Notes under the pieces: model-generated
The model's database searches: none
What the model was told of the DNA's origin: nothing
The model's input: only the letters and a program-made list of their open reading frames with translations
NCBI RefSeq assembly: GCF_934277605.1
Contig: NZ_CAKQVD010000052.1
Coordinates: 1 to 13,061, forward strand
Length of the DNA stretch: 13,061 nucleotides
From: an uncultured Anaerotignum sp.
GTDB taxonomy: Bacteria > Bacillota > Clostridia > Lachnospirales > Anaerotignaceae
Reading direction: 5' to 3'
Translations under genes and position numbers: made by a program
Shown: positions 1 through 6,736 of the stretch, piece after piece
Layout of the letters: each line of letters starts with the position of its first letter
Numbering within the stretch: position 1 is the first letter of the stretch

Positions 1-4
1 ATAT

Positions 5-76
5 GGTCCGTTGGTCAAGGGGTTAAGACACCGCCCTTTCACGGCGGTAACGCGGGTTCGAATCCCGCACGGATCA
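5..76 (+). tRNA. tRNA-Glu (TTC)
   Basis: The cloverleaf closes with a 7-bp acceptor stem (5-11 with 69-75) and discriminator A76. The anticodon loop reads CTTTCAC, giving anticodon TTC. No CCA is encoded. It lies just ahead of the 5S rRNA gene, so it is probably part of the rRNA operon transcript. Confidence 0.95.
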
Positions 77-81
77 TGACA

Positions 82-202
82 TTTCCGGTGACGATGCGCT
101 TAGGGGACACACCCGTTCCCATTCCGAACACGACGGTTAAGACCTAAGCGGTCGATGGTACTTGGTGGGCAGCTGCCTGGGAGAGTAGATGGTTGCCGGA
201 AT
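82..202 (+). rRNA. rrf: 5S ribosomal RNA
   Basis: The stretch has the 5S core (CCCATTCCGAACACG near 118-132, then the GGTACTTGG and GGGAGAGTAG segments). Its ends pair as TTCCGG (83-88) with CCGGAA (196-201). The length of about 119-121 nt is normal. It sits inside a tRNA cluster, as usual for the end of a Firmicute rRNA operon. The exact ends are uncertain by one or two bases. Confidence 0.93.
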
Positions 203-209
203 TCAATAA

Positions 210-282
210 GCCGATGTGGCTCAATTGGCAGAGCAGCTGACTTGTAATCAGCAGGTTATCGGTTCGAGTCCGATCATCGGCT
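210..282 (+). tRNA. tRNA-Thr (TGT)
   Basis: Acceptor stem GCCGATG (210-216) pairs with CATCGGC (275-281). The anticodon loop CTTGTAA gives TGT. The T-loop GGTTCGAGTCC is canonical and CCA is not encoded. This is a different isoacceptor from the tRNA-Thr(GGT) at 7965. Confidence 0.95.
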
Positions 283-307
283 TACTTTTTATCAGTGTGG
301 TATCTTT

Positions 308-381
308 GGGTCTTTAGCTCAGTTGGTTAGAGCATCCGGCTCATAACCGGACGGTCCCGGGTTCAAGTCCCTGAAGACCCA
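308..381 (+). tRNA. tRNA with CAT anticodon, probably tRNA-Ile2 (or Met)
   Basis: Acceptor stem GGGTCTT (308-314) pairs with AAGACCC (374-380) and the anticodon loop is CTCATAA. The body (TTTAGCTCAGTTGGTTAGAGCA, read in pieces, and CGGCTCATAACCG) resembles Bacillus tRNA-Ile2, whose C34 is modified to lysidine, more than elongator Met, whose loop is usually TTCATAC. The second CAT tRNA in this cluster (563-636) has that Met-type loop. An initiator is unlikely because position 1 pairs normally with position 72. Confidence 0.88.
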
Positions 382-400
382 CTCGTTTTTAATTGAATAT

Positions 401-474
<74 letters not shown>

Positions 475-480
475 TTTTGT

Positions 481-553
481 GGAAGTTTAGCTCAGCTGGG
501 AGAGCATCTGCCTTACAAGCAGAGGGTCACAGGTTCGAGCCCTGTAACTTCCA
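481..553 (+). tRNA. tRNA-Val (TAC)
   Basis: Acceptor stem GGAAGTT (481-487) pairs with AACTTCC (546-552), discriminator A553. The anticodon loop CTTACAA gives TAC. Confidence 0.95.
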
Positions 554-562
554 CTTTCTTAT

Positions 563-636
563 GGCGGAGTAGCTCAGTTGGCTAGAGCATGCGGTTCATA
601 CCCGCAGTGTCAGGGGTTCAAATCCCTTCTCCGCTA
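563..636 (+). tRNA. tRNA-Met (CAT), elongator type
   Basis: Acceptor stem GGCGGAG (563-569) pairs with CTCCGCT (629-635), discriminator A636. The anticodon loop TTCATAC and the GGCGG acceptor match the Firmicute elongator tRNA-Met pattern. It lacks the unpaired C1-A72 of an initiator. Confidence 0.92.
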
Positions 637-642
637 CTATAT

Positions 643-714
643 TGGGGTATCGCCAAGTGGTAAGGCAACGGATTCTGATTCCGTCATCCGCAGGTTCGAA
701 TCCTGCTACCCTAG
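643..714 (+). tRNA. tRNA-Gln (CTG)
   Basis: Acceptor stem TGGGGTA (643-649) pairs with TACCCTA (707-713). The anticodon stem ACGGA/TCCGT holds the loop TTCTGAT, so the anticodon is CTG (reads CAG). The more usual Firmicute tRNA-Gln is TTG, which would have to be elsewhere in this genome. It is the last gene of the cluster, five bases before the terminator. Confidence 0.92.
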
Positions 715-718
715 CTTT

Positions 719-745
719 GAGAGTCTGAAAAGACTCTCTTTTTTT
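719..745 (+). terminator. Intrinsic terminator of the rRNA/tRNA operon
   Basis: A perfect 8-bp stem GAGAGTCT (719-726) / AGACTCTC (731-738) with a GAAA tetraloop is followed by a run of seven T. It ends the tRNA cluster. Confidence 0.95.
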
Positions 746-812
746 ATGTATATATATTTAGAAACAATTACAAGAAAGAAAATGGAATTAGTCAAAATCT
801 TTACCAAAAGGG

Positions 813-841
813 TTGACAAAATGAAGGAAGGTATTTATGAT
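813..841 (+). promoter_or_regulatory. Strong sigma-A type promoter for dpaL
   Basis: TTGACA (813-818) and TATGAT (836-841) are separated by exactly 17 bp. The predicted start near 848 leaves a leader of about 45 nt ending in the ribosome site AAGGAGAG upstream of the ATG at 893. A small inverted repeat TTAG/CTAA (850-863) lies in the leader; its role is unknown. The stretch 746-812 holds nothing else I can recognise. Confidence 0.85.
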
Positions 842-892
842 AATATAAGTTAGCTTAAACTAATTGTGTTTTAAAAAAGAAGGAGAGATAGC

Positions 893-2104
893 ATGTATGA
901 GCAGTTCGGGTTGATTTTGAATGAAAAGGCAAAAGAAAGGCAGGAGGATATTTCTGCTTTTTGTGTAGCAGAAGCAGAAAAAGCGAGAGCTTTTCACAAA
1001 TCCTTCCGCATATACAAGGAAACACCTTTGATTGCCTTGCAACATCTGGCAGAGGAATTACAAGTAAAAAGTATTTATCTGAAGGATGAAAGCAAGCGAT
1101 TCGGACTGAATGCATTTAAGGTTTTAGGGGCAAGCTATGCGATTGCTAATGAGCTTGGAAAAAGAATCGGGGAAGGAGTGACGGAGCTTTCTGCTGAAAA
1201 AATTCTTTCGAAGGAAACGAAAGAAAAGCTTGGTACAATTACTTTTGTAACGGCTACAGATGGTAACCATGGCCGTGGGGTAGCGTGGACGGCAAATCGG
1301 TTAGGGCAGAAATCGGTTGTATATATGCCGGAAGGCAGTGTACCGGAGCGTCTGCAAAATATTCGTGCAGAGGGCGCAGAAACGGAAATTACTGATTTAA
1401 ACTATGATGATGCGGTGCGTCTTGCACAGAAAATGGCAGAAGAAAAAGGTTGGGTTATGGTGCAGGATACCGCATGGGAAGGCTATGAGGATATTCCCAG
1501 ATGGATTATGCAGGGCTATACTACAATCGGACATGAAATTATGGAGCAGATTCCCGAAAAGCCGACACACATTTTCCTACAGGCAGGGGTGGGTAGCATG
1601 GCAGGAGCGATGACCGGATTTTTTTCAAATCTTTACCGGAAGGAAAAGCCGACGATTGTCATTGTGGAGCCTGCAAAAGCGGATTGCTTATATCGAACAG
1701 CAAAAGCGGATGATGGCAAGATGCACAATGTGACCGGAGCTATGCACACCATTATGGCAGGGTTAGCCTGTGGTGAGCCTTGCAGCATTGGCTGGGATGT
1801 GTTAAAAGGCTATGCAGATGCTTTTATCCGTTGTCCGGAATATGTGGCGGCGGATGGGATGCGGATTCTGGCGGCGCCTGCGAAGGGGGATGCGGCTGTG
1901 ATTGCCGGGGAAAGTGGTGCGGCAGGCTTTGGCTGCGTGGCGCATATTTTGATGGATCCTGCATTGCAGGATTGGAAAAAACAGTTGAAATTGGATGAAA
2001 ACAGTCGTATCCTTTGTATTAGCACAGAAGGCGATACAGACCGAAAAAATTATCGGGATATTATTTGGAATGGAAAATATTCCAAATACGAAAAACAAGG
2101 ATAA
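893..2104 (+). CDS. dpaL: Diaminopropionate ammonia-lyase
   Basis: A 403-residue fold-type II PLP enzyme that breaks 2,3-diaminopropionate down to pyruvate and ammonia in the cytoplasm. The PLP lysine is K76 in GLNAFKVLGASYA, preceded by KDESKRFG. TATDGNHGRG (121-130) is the asparagine loop and GVGSMAG (233-239) the phosphate-binding glycine loop. D124 and D193 (VQDTAWEGY) fit the two catalytic aspartates known for Escherichia coli DpaL, and the length fits that family (about 400). The ATG is chosen because of AAGGAGAGATAGC just before it. It has its own promoter at 813-841; ispF follows after 51 bp with no clear terminator, so read-through is possible. The related threonine deaminases lack this N-terminal pattern. 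Function is inferred from family motifs. Confidence 0.93.
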   Translation: MYEQFGLILNEKAKERQEDISAFCVAEAEKARAFHKSFRIYKETPLIALQHLAEELQVKSIYLKDESKRFGLNAFKVLGASYAIANELGKRIGEGVTELSAEKILSKETKEKLGTITFVTATDGNHGRGVAWTANRLGQKSVVYMPEGSVPERLQNIRAEGAETEITDLNYDDAVRLAQKMAEEKGWVMVQDTAWEGYEDIPRWIMQGYTTIGHEIMEQIPEKPTHIFLQAGVGSMAGAMTGFFSNLYRKEKPTIVIVEPAKADCLYRTAKADDGKMHNVTGAMHTIMAGLACGEPCSIGWDVLKGYADAFIRCPEYVAADGMRILAAPAKGDAAVIAGESGAAGFGCVAHILMDPALQDWKKQLKLDENSRILCISTEGDTDRKNYRDIIWNGKYSKYEKQG

Positions 2105-2155
2105 AGGATGTGGAAATTTATTTTCCCTCTTTGCATATATTGAAAGGAGAAAAGC

Positions 2156-2629
2156 ATGAGAATCGGATCCGGTTATGATGTGCATAAATTAGCAGAAGGC
2201 AGAGATTGTATCATTGGTGGTGTGAAAATCCCCTATGAAAAGGGACTCTTGGGACATTCCGATGCGGATGTTCTGCTGCACGCCATTGCAGATGCGTTGT
2301 TGGGTGCGGCTGCCTTGGGCGATATTGGGAAGCATTTTCCCGATACGGATCCGCAATATAAAGGCGCAGACAGCAGAAAATTATTATCCTGCGTTTTAGG
2401 CTTGATTTTGGCAAAAGGATATTGTATAATAAATGTCGATGCGACAATTATTGCACAAAAACCCAAAATGGCACCGCATATCGAACAAATGCGGCAGAAT
2501 ATTGCCGAAACCCTTCAAATTTCGCTTGAGCAGGTCAATGTGAAAGCAACAACGGAGGAGGGGCTTGGGTTTACCGGTGCAGGCTTGGGCATTGCAGCCT
2601 CTGCAGTTTGTCTGTTGGAGGAAAAATAA
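2156..2629 (+). CDS. ispF: 2-C-methyl-D-erythritol 2,4-cyclodiphosphate synthase
   Basis: A 157-residue enzyme of the non-mevalonate isoprenoid pathway, converting CDP-methylerythritol 2-phosphate to the cyclic diphosphate and CMP. The zinc ligands are visible: D8 and H10 in GYDVH, and H42 in GHSDADVLLHA. TTEEGLGFTGAGLGIAA near the C-terminus is the conserved end that helps bind the CDP part. Length is typical (about 155-160). Ribosome site AAAGGAGAAAAGC precedes the ATG. The partner ispD, usually adjacent in Firmicutes, is not in this window. The stop codon lies only a few bases before the T-box leader of cysE. Confidence 0.96.
   Translation: MRIGSGYDVHKLAEGRDCIIGGVKIPYEKGLLGHSDADVLLHAIADALLGAAALGDIGKHFPDTDPQYKGADSRKLLSCVLGLILAKGYCIINVDATIIAQKPKMAPHIEQMRQNIAETLQISLEQVNVKATTEEGLGFTGAGLGIAASAVCLLEEK
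2403..2430 (+). promoter_or_regulatory. Weak candidate promoter inside ispF
   Basis: TTGATT (2403-2408) and TATAAT (2425-2430) are 16 bp apart inside the ispF reading frame. It is the best promoter-like pair I can find ahead of the T-box leader, which otherwise would need read-through from dpaL-ispF. The agreement at -35 is only partial, so this is a guess. Confidence 0.25.
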
Positions 2630-2633
2630 GAAA

Positions 2634-2965
2634 AAAGTGATGATGGAAAAGAGTAATCCTCTTGGAAATGATGATTTCCGTTCCGCCTGACAGAGAATAG
2701 CGGCCTTGGTGCAAGGCGGTGAGATTTGAGTTTATGCTTGGCATAGATTTGACTGTCACTACCTTAATATACATTGGGTGTAAGCCGCTTACAGCTTGGA
2801 GGAGGATGAAGTGCGTTCCTGAACTGAACGGGCGAACTGAGAGTAGTCTGTATCCGTTGACACCGTTACAGTCATTGAGGTGAGATGGTATTTTTAGATG
2901 CCGTCTAAGTAAAGTGGAACCGCGATATTTTTTCGTCTTTGCAGCATTTGCAAAGGCGTTTTTTA
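2634..2965 (+). promoter_or_regulatory. T-box leader, probable cysteine specificity
   Basis: This is an attenuator that senses uncharged tRNA. The T-box proper reads AAAG-TGGAACC-GCGA at 2911-2925, with CTTT (2937-2940) closing the antiterminator. The overlapping terminator stem is CGTCTTTGC (2934-2942) / GCAAAGGCG (2950-2958) followed by six T. Stem I starts near 2637 (GATGGAAAAGAGTA) and has the AGAGAA and GGTGCAAGG apical segments at about 2692-2716. GGATGAAGTGCGTTCC at 2804-2819 fits the 3' side of the specifier loop; if so, the specifier is TGC (2812-2814), a cysteine codon. This agrees with cysE and cysS downstream. The T-box identity is clear; the specifier is my reading of the fold. 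Confidence 0.9.
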
Positions 2966-3021
2966 TTACAAAAAAATGAGCAGAAGGACAAATATGTCAT
3001 TCCAAAAGGGAGGTGAGCCAG

Positions 3022-3132
3022 ATGGCTTCTTGGAAGGAGAAAAGCGGAAATAGGGGGCTGATTGGCTGCCTGTGCAAGCAATCTATCAAAGAGCAGAGAC
3101 GACATGAAGTGTGTAGCAAGCCCTCTGTGTAA
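3022..3132 (+). CDS. Small leader ORF with three Cys codons upstream of cysE
   Basis: A 36-codon ORF starts at an ATG with a very strong ribosome site (AGGGAGGTGAGCCAG). It contains Trp4 and three cysteines (Cys16 and Cys18 in IGCLCKQ, Cys31 in EVCSKPSV; codons TGC, TGC, TGT). It lies after the T-box terminator and ends 54 bp before the cysE start. The peptide is basic, has no membrane segment, and I recognise no family. A weak 5-bp stem GCCCT/AGGGC (about 3119-3141) surrounds its stop codon. It may be a regulatory leader peptide for cysteine supply, or a short unannotated protein. Translation itself is not proven; the ribosome site is the main evidence. Confidence 0.5.
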   Translation: MASWKEKSGNRGLIGCLCKQSIKEQRRHEVCSKPSV

Positions 3133-3186
3133 GCAGCAGGGCGTATCGGCAAAAGCACATGGAAATCGTATGAGGAGGAATTTGAT

Positions 3187-3765
3187 ATGTTGAAGGAATT
3201 TTGGAAAGAATCTGTTGCAGTGATAAAAGAAAAGGACCCTGCCTTTAAAAGTGCCATTGAGGTATTGCTTTACCCAAGCTTTTGGGCAGTTGTAAACCAT
3301 CGCATTGCGCACAGCCTGTATAAAAAAGGTCTGTTGGTGCCGGCACGCTTTGTGTCACAGCTTTCCCGTTTCCTGACGGGGATTGAAATTCATCCCGGTG
3401 CAACCATCGGTAAGCGTTTCTTTATCGACCACGGTGCAGGCATTGTCATCGGGGAAACCGCAGAAATCGGCGATAACGTAATGCTCTATCATGGGGTAAC
3501 CTTGGGCGGCACAGGCAAGCAGAAAAACAAACGTCACCCGACGGTTGAGGATAATGTAATGATTGGTGCAGGCACGATTGTATTAGGCCCTGTTACCATC
3601 GGCGAGAATACAAAAATCGGTGCAGGCTCTGTGGTAACACAGGATTTGCCTCCCAATGTTACGGCGGTTGGCTCTCCGGTTATGATTGTGCGTAAGGATG
3701 GCGTGCGGATTCCGCCCGTTGCACCCGAACAGCTCACAGGCCATATCAAAAGAAGGGCAATTTAA
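3187..3765 (+). CDS. cysE: Serine O-acetyltransferase
   Basis: This 192-residue enzyme makes O-acetylserine from serine and acetyl-CoA, the first committed step of cysteine synthesis. After an alpha-helical N-terminal part (about 1-60) comes a left-handed beta-helix of hexapeptide repeats (about 65-165). D81-H82 in DHGAGIVIGE and H117 in KRHPTV correspond to the catalytic Asp/His residues of Escherichia coli CysE. It is the short Firmicute form (Escherichia coli CysE is 273 residues), lacking the long N-terminal extension. Ribosome site AGGAGGAATTTGAT sets the ATG start. A T-box leader and a small Cys-containing ORF lie upstream, and cysS follows; the pairing makes cysteine and charges it to tRNA from one locus. 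Confidence 0.96.
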   Translation: MLKEFWKESVAVIKEKDPAFKSAIEVLLYPSFWAVVNHRIAHSLYKKGLLVPARFVSQLSRFLTGIEIHPGATIGKRFFIDHGAGIVIGETAEIGDNVMLYHGVTLGGTGKQKNKRHPTVEDNVMIGAGTIVLGPVTIGENTKIGAGSVVTQDLPPNVTAVGSPVMIVRKDGVRIPPVAPEQLTGHIKRRAI

Positions 3766-3822
3766 GAAACGCAGGTTTTTCTTGAAAAAACAGAGAATTT
3801 TACGGCAAAGCACAGCGTTTTG

Positions 3823-3831
3823 TGGTATACT
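3823..3831 (+). promoter_or_regulatory. Extended -10 promoter element ahead of cysS
   Basis: TGG directly before TATACT (3826-3831) forms an extended -10 element (TGn-TATACT). No good -35 hexamer is found at 16-18 bp, which extended -10 promoters can tolerate. It lies between cysE and cysS and could let cysS be made when the T-box keeps cysE off. Confidence 0.5.
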
Positions 3832-3869
3832 ATTATGATAAACGAGAAGAAGGAAAGGTGTGGATTCCC

Positions 3870-5282
3870 ATGAAATTATATAATACCATGACAAGACAAA
3901 AGGAAGAATTTGTACCCATGGAGGAAGGCAAAGTAAAAATGTACGTTTGCGGCCCCACAGTGTACGATTTCATCCATATCGGCAACGCAAGACCTTACGT
4001 TGTTTTTGATACAGTAAGACGTTATCTGGAATATAAGGGCTATGAAGTGACTTATGTGCAGAACTTCACAGATGTGGACGATAAAATCATCAACAGAGCC
4101 AACAAGGAAGGCAAAACCATGGCGGAAATCTCCAATAAATACATCGAGGAGGCATTCCGTGATGCAGATGGCTTGAATGTAAAAAGAGCAACCGTACACC
4201 CTCGTGTGACTGAGGAAATGGATGGCATTATTGCAATGGTGCAGACCTTGATTGATAAGGGCTTTGCTTATGAGGACAATGGCACAGTATATTATGATAC
4301 AAAGAAATTTTCCGATTACGGCAAGCTTTCCAGAAAGAATCTGGATGAGCTGATTGCCGGTGCTTCCGAGCGTGTAACCGTGGATGATGCAAAGAAAAAT
4401 CCGACAGACTTTGTTCTTTGGAAGCCCAAAAAAGAGGGCGAGCCCAGCTGGACATCTCCTTGGGGCGAAGGCAGACCGGGTTGGCACATTGAATGCTCCG
4501 TTATGTCCAAGCATCATCTGGGGGATACCTTTGATATCCACGCAGGCGGCGAGGATTTGATTTTCCCTCATCACGAAAATGAAATTGCACAGTCTGAGGC
4601 GGCAAACGGCTGCACCTTTGCAAGATATTGGCTGCACAACGGCTTTATCACTGTTGACAACGAAAAGATGTCTAAATCTTTGGGCAACTTTTTCACCGTA
4701 AGAGATATCGCAAAGCACTTCCCGTATGAGGTAATCCGTTTCTTCATTCTGAACGGTCATTACAGAAGCCCCATCAACTTCAGTGATGAACTGATGAAGG
4801 CTTGCCAGAACGGTCTGGAAAGAATCAAAAACGCAAGAAAAGAACTGAATTTCTACATCAAAAATGTGGCAGATACCAAAATGACAGCCGAGGAGGCCGC
4901 AAAGGAAGCAGAGCTGAACGGCTATAAGGAGCAGTTTGAGGCTGCAATGGATGATGACTTCAACACAGCAGATGCCGTTTCCGCAATCTATGAGCTGGTG
5001 CGTTTCTCCAATACGGAAATCAAGGCAGGCGCTTCCAAGGAATTTGCAGAGAAAATTCAGGATATGCTCGACCATCTGTGCGGCGTTTTGGGCGTTGCCG
5101 AAGTGGCAGAGGAAGCAGTATCCGATGAGGATGTTGCAAAAATCGAAGCACTGATTGCCGAAAGAACAGAGGCGAAAAAGGCAAAGGATTTTGCAAAGGC
5201 AGATGCAATCAGAGAGGAGCTGGCGGCTATGGGCATCACAATCAAGGATACCCGTCAGGGCGTACAGTGGTTCAGAGGCTAA
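3870..5282 (+). CDS. cysS: Cysteinyl-tRNA synthetase
   Basis: A class I synthetase of 470 residues, the usual length. C27 in YVCGPTVYD, C209, H234 and E238 (HHENE) are the zinc ligands that select cysteine. HIGN (36-39) and KMSKS (266-270) are the ATP-binding signatures. The C-terminal half is the helical anticodon-binding region. I chose the ATG at 3870, preceded by AAGGAAAGGTG, over an in-frame GTG at 3822. The GTG lies within the extended -10 element and would add 16 residues unlike the family. The stop codon is 3 bp before the mrnC start, so the two are translationally linked. Expression probably comes from both the T-box-controlled transcript and the promoter at 3823-3831. Confidence 0.97.
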   Translation: MKLYNTMTRQKEEFVPMEEGKVKMYVCGPTVYDFIHIGNARPYVVFDTVRRYLEYKGYEVTYVQNFTDVDDKIINRANKEGKTMAEISNKYIEEAFRDADGLNVKRATVHPRVTEEMDGIIAMVQTLIDKGFAYEDNGTVYYDTKKFSDYGKLSRKNLDELIAGASERVTVDDAKKNPTDFVLWKPKKEGEPSWTSPWGEGRPGWHIECSVMSKHHLGDTFDIHAGGEDLIFPHHENEIAQSEAANGCTFARYWLHNGFITVDNEKMSKSLGNFFTVRDIAKHFPYEVIRFFILNGHYRSPINFSDELMKACQNGLERIKNARKELNFYIKNVADTKMTAEEAAKEAELNGYKEQFEAAMDDDFNTADAVSAIYELVRFSNTEIKAGASKEFAEKIQDMLDHLCGVLGVAEVAEEAVSDEDVAKIEALIAERTEAKKAKDFAKADAIREELAAMGITIKDTRQGVQWFRG

Positions 5283-5285
5283 GCT

Positions 5286-5711
5286 ATGAATTTAAACGAA
5301 CTTGAGCTTGTATTGGGCGGAAAAGGCGTGCTGAATCCGAGAGAGTATAATTCCCTTGCGCTTGCACATATCGGGGATGCGGTGTTTGAGGTTTTGGTGC
5401 GGCTGACCGTTTTGACAGACGGCAATGCCCCTGTGAATAGGCTGCATAAAAAGGCGAGAGATATGGTCAATGCAAAGGCGCAGGCACAGATGTATTATCG
5501 GATACAGGAGGTGCTGACGGAGGAGGAGGCGGATGTGTTCCGCAGGGGGCGCAATGCAAAATCCTTCACTGTACCCAAAAATGCCGATTTGATGGATTAT
5601 CGCCATGCCACAGGCTTAGAGGCACTGTTCGGCTACCTTTATCTGAAGGGAGAAAAGGAACGTGCGGTGGAGCTTTTCAGGCTTGGAATGGCAGAAAAAT
5701 TGGAAAAGTAA
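5286..5711 (+). CDS. mrnC: Mini-ribonuclease III
   Basis: A 141-residue RNase III-like domain without the dsRNA-binding domain. In Bacillus it matures the ends of 23S rRNA in double-stranded precursor stems. The signature HIGDAVFE carries D31, and E112 in TGLEALFGYLYL is the second metal ligand; both are needed in the family. It starts 3 bp after the cysS stop codon, the conserved Firmicute order cysS-mrnC-rlmB. Four genes here (mrnC, rlmB, rae1 and the nearby rRNA/tRNA operon) concern the ribosome or RNA. No sign of truncation. Confidence 0.95.
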   Translation: MNLNELELVLGGKGVLNPREYNSLALAHIGDAVFEVLVRLTVLTDGNAPVNRLHKKARDMVNAKAQAQMYYRIQEVLTEEEADVFRRGRNAKSFTVPKNADLMDYRHATGLEALFGYLYLKGEKERAVELFRLGMAEKLEK

Positions 5712-5720
5712 TTGCAAAAC

Positions 5721-5765
5721 AAAGCCGAAGGGAGAGGGCATAGCTCTAAACGTCCCCTCGGCTTT
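5721..5765 (+). other. Long hairpin between mrnC and rlmB
   Basis: AAAGCCGA (5721-5728) pairs with TCGGCTTT (5758-5765). GGG/CCC continues it after a bulged A, and an inner AGAG/CTCT hairpin lies in the loop. There is no T-run behind it (ATGCCGTATT follows), so it is not a standard terminator. It may be an mRNA processing or stability site inside the operon. Confidence 0.6.
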
Positions 5766-5810
5766 ATGCCGTATTATTTTATCACATAAAAAATACGAGG
5801 AGGGCATCCC

Positions 5811-6575
5811 TTGGAACGAGAAAGAAAAAAAGAATTTAACGAAAACCAGTTGGAAGGCAGAAATGCTGTGCTGGAGGTGCTGCGCAGCGGCAGAGATATT
5901 GAGAAAATATTGGTGCAGAAGGGTAATGTTGAGGGCACAATCAAACGCATTGTTGCACAGGCGGCGGAAAAAGGCGTACTCATTCAGGAAACAAGCAGAC
6001 AAAAGCTGGACGAGCTTTCCCAGACAAAGAATCATCAGGGTGTGATTGCTTTGGTTTCCGCACATGATTATGTTGAGGTGGAGGATATTCTTGCGGCGGC
6101 AAGAGCAAAGGAAGAGGATCCCTTTATCATCCTTCTGGATGGCATCACAGATCCGCATAACCTTGGCGCAATTCTCAGAACAGCGGAATGTGCGGGCGTG
6201 CATGGTGTGATTATCCCCAAGCGCCGCTCTGTCGGGCTGAATGCAACTGTCGGCAAAACCTCCGCAGGTGCCATTGAATATATGCCTGTGGCAAGGGTGA
6301 CAAATATCGTGAAAACCATGGAGCAGCTCAAGAAGGAGGGGCTTTGGTTTGCCTGTGCGGATATGGGCGAGGCAGACCATTTCGATACCAACCTGAAGGG
6401 GCCGATCGGCTTGGTCATCGGTAGTGAGGGCGAGGGTGTCAGCCGTCTGGTCAAGGAAAAATGCGATTTCACTGCATCCATCCCGATGTATGGGAAAATT
6501 TCTTCTCTGAACGCCTCTGTTGCGGCGGCACTCTTGATGTATGAGGTTGTGCGTCAGAGAAATTACAGCAAGTAA
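5811..6575 (+). CDS. rlmB: 23S rRNA (guanosine-2'-O)-methyltransferase RlmB, TrmH/SpoU family
   Basis: A 254-residue SPOUT methyltransferase that 2'-O-methylates a guanosine of the 23S rRNA peptidyl-transferase region (G2251 in Escherichia coli). Residues about 12-90 are the SpoU substrate-binding domain. The knotted catalytic domain has motif 1 DPHNLGAILRTAE (114-126, with N117 and R123), motif 2 GSEGEG (204-209) and motif 3 SLNASVAAALLMYE (232-245). The start is a TTG, chosen because GAGGAGGG lies 7 bp upstream and no ATG follows before the conserved QLEGRNAV segment. Paralogues of the same family exist, so the exact target G2251 is inferred from the family and the cysS-mrnC-rlmB-rae1 order. 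Confidence 0.93.
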   Translation: MERERKKEFNENQLEGRNAVLEVLRSGRDIEKILVQKGNVEGTIKRIVAQAAEKGVLIQETSRQKLDELSQTKNHQGVIALVSAHDYVEVEDILAAARAKEEDPFIILLDGITDPHNLGAILRTAECAGVHGVIIPKRRSVGLNATVGKTSAGAIEYMPVARVTNIVKTMEQLKKEGLWFACADMGEADHFDTNLKGPIGLVIGSEGEGVSRLVKEKCDFTASIPMYGKISSLNASVAAALLMYEVVRQRNYSK

Positions 6576-6632
6576 TGATTTAATGACATTGTTCCATATC
6601 CCTTGTGAGGATTGTATGCTTGCCTTGATTTT

Positions 6633-6715
6633 GCAGCACCAATACTTGGTGCTGCGGTATCGGGTTCCAAGGGAGTCACTCCCTTGGCTGGGGGTTCGGG
6701 GGACAGCGTCTCCCG
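6633..6715 (+). repeat. Three consecutive 3-nt-loop hairpins (REP-like element)
   Basis: The gap between rlmB and rae1 holds three adjacent inverted repeats. The first is GCAGCACCAA/TTGGTGCTGC (6633-6655, loop TAC), the second CCAAGGGAG/CTCCCTTGG (6667-6687, loop TCA), and the third CGGGGGAC/GTCTCCCG (6697-6715, loop AGC, one G-T pair). None has a T-run. The array ends directly before the rae1 ribosome site. The GC-rich style differs from the surrounding genes, which suggests a dispersed palindromic repeat. I cannot see other copies in this window. Confidence 0.65.
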
Positions 6716-6736
6716 GAGAGAAAGGAGAGGATTCTG

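Noticed and set aside
578..853. 91-codon + strand ORF
   Set aside because: It reads through tRNA-Met, tRNA-Gln, the terminator and the dpaL promoter; it has no ribosome site.
2976..3053. Second small ORF overlapping the Cys leader ORF in another frame
   Set aside because: No ribosome site before its ATG; the ORF at 3022 has a strong one.
3822..3869. GTG start for a longer CysS
   Set aside because: It lies in the extended -10 element and adds residues that do not fit the family; the ATG at 3870 has a ribosome site.
3876..5075. 399-codon minus-strand ORF opposite cysS
   Set aside because: It mirrors the well-supported cysS gene, has no ribosome site, and its composition is that of an antisense shadow.
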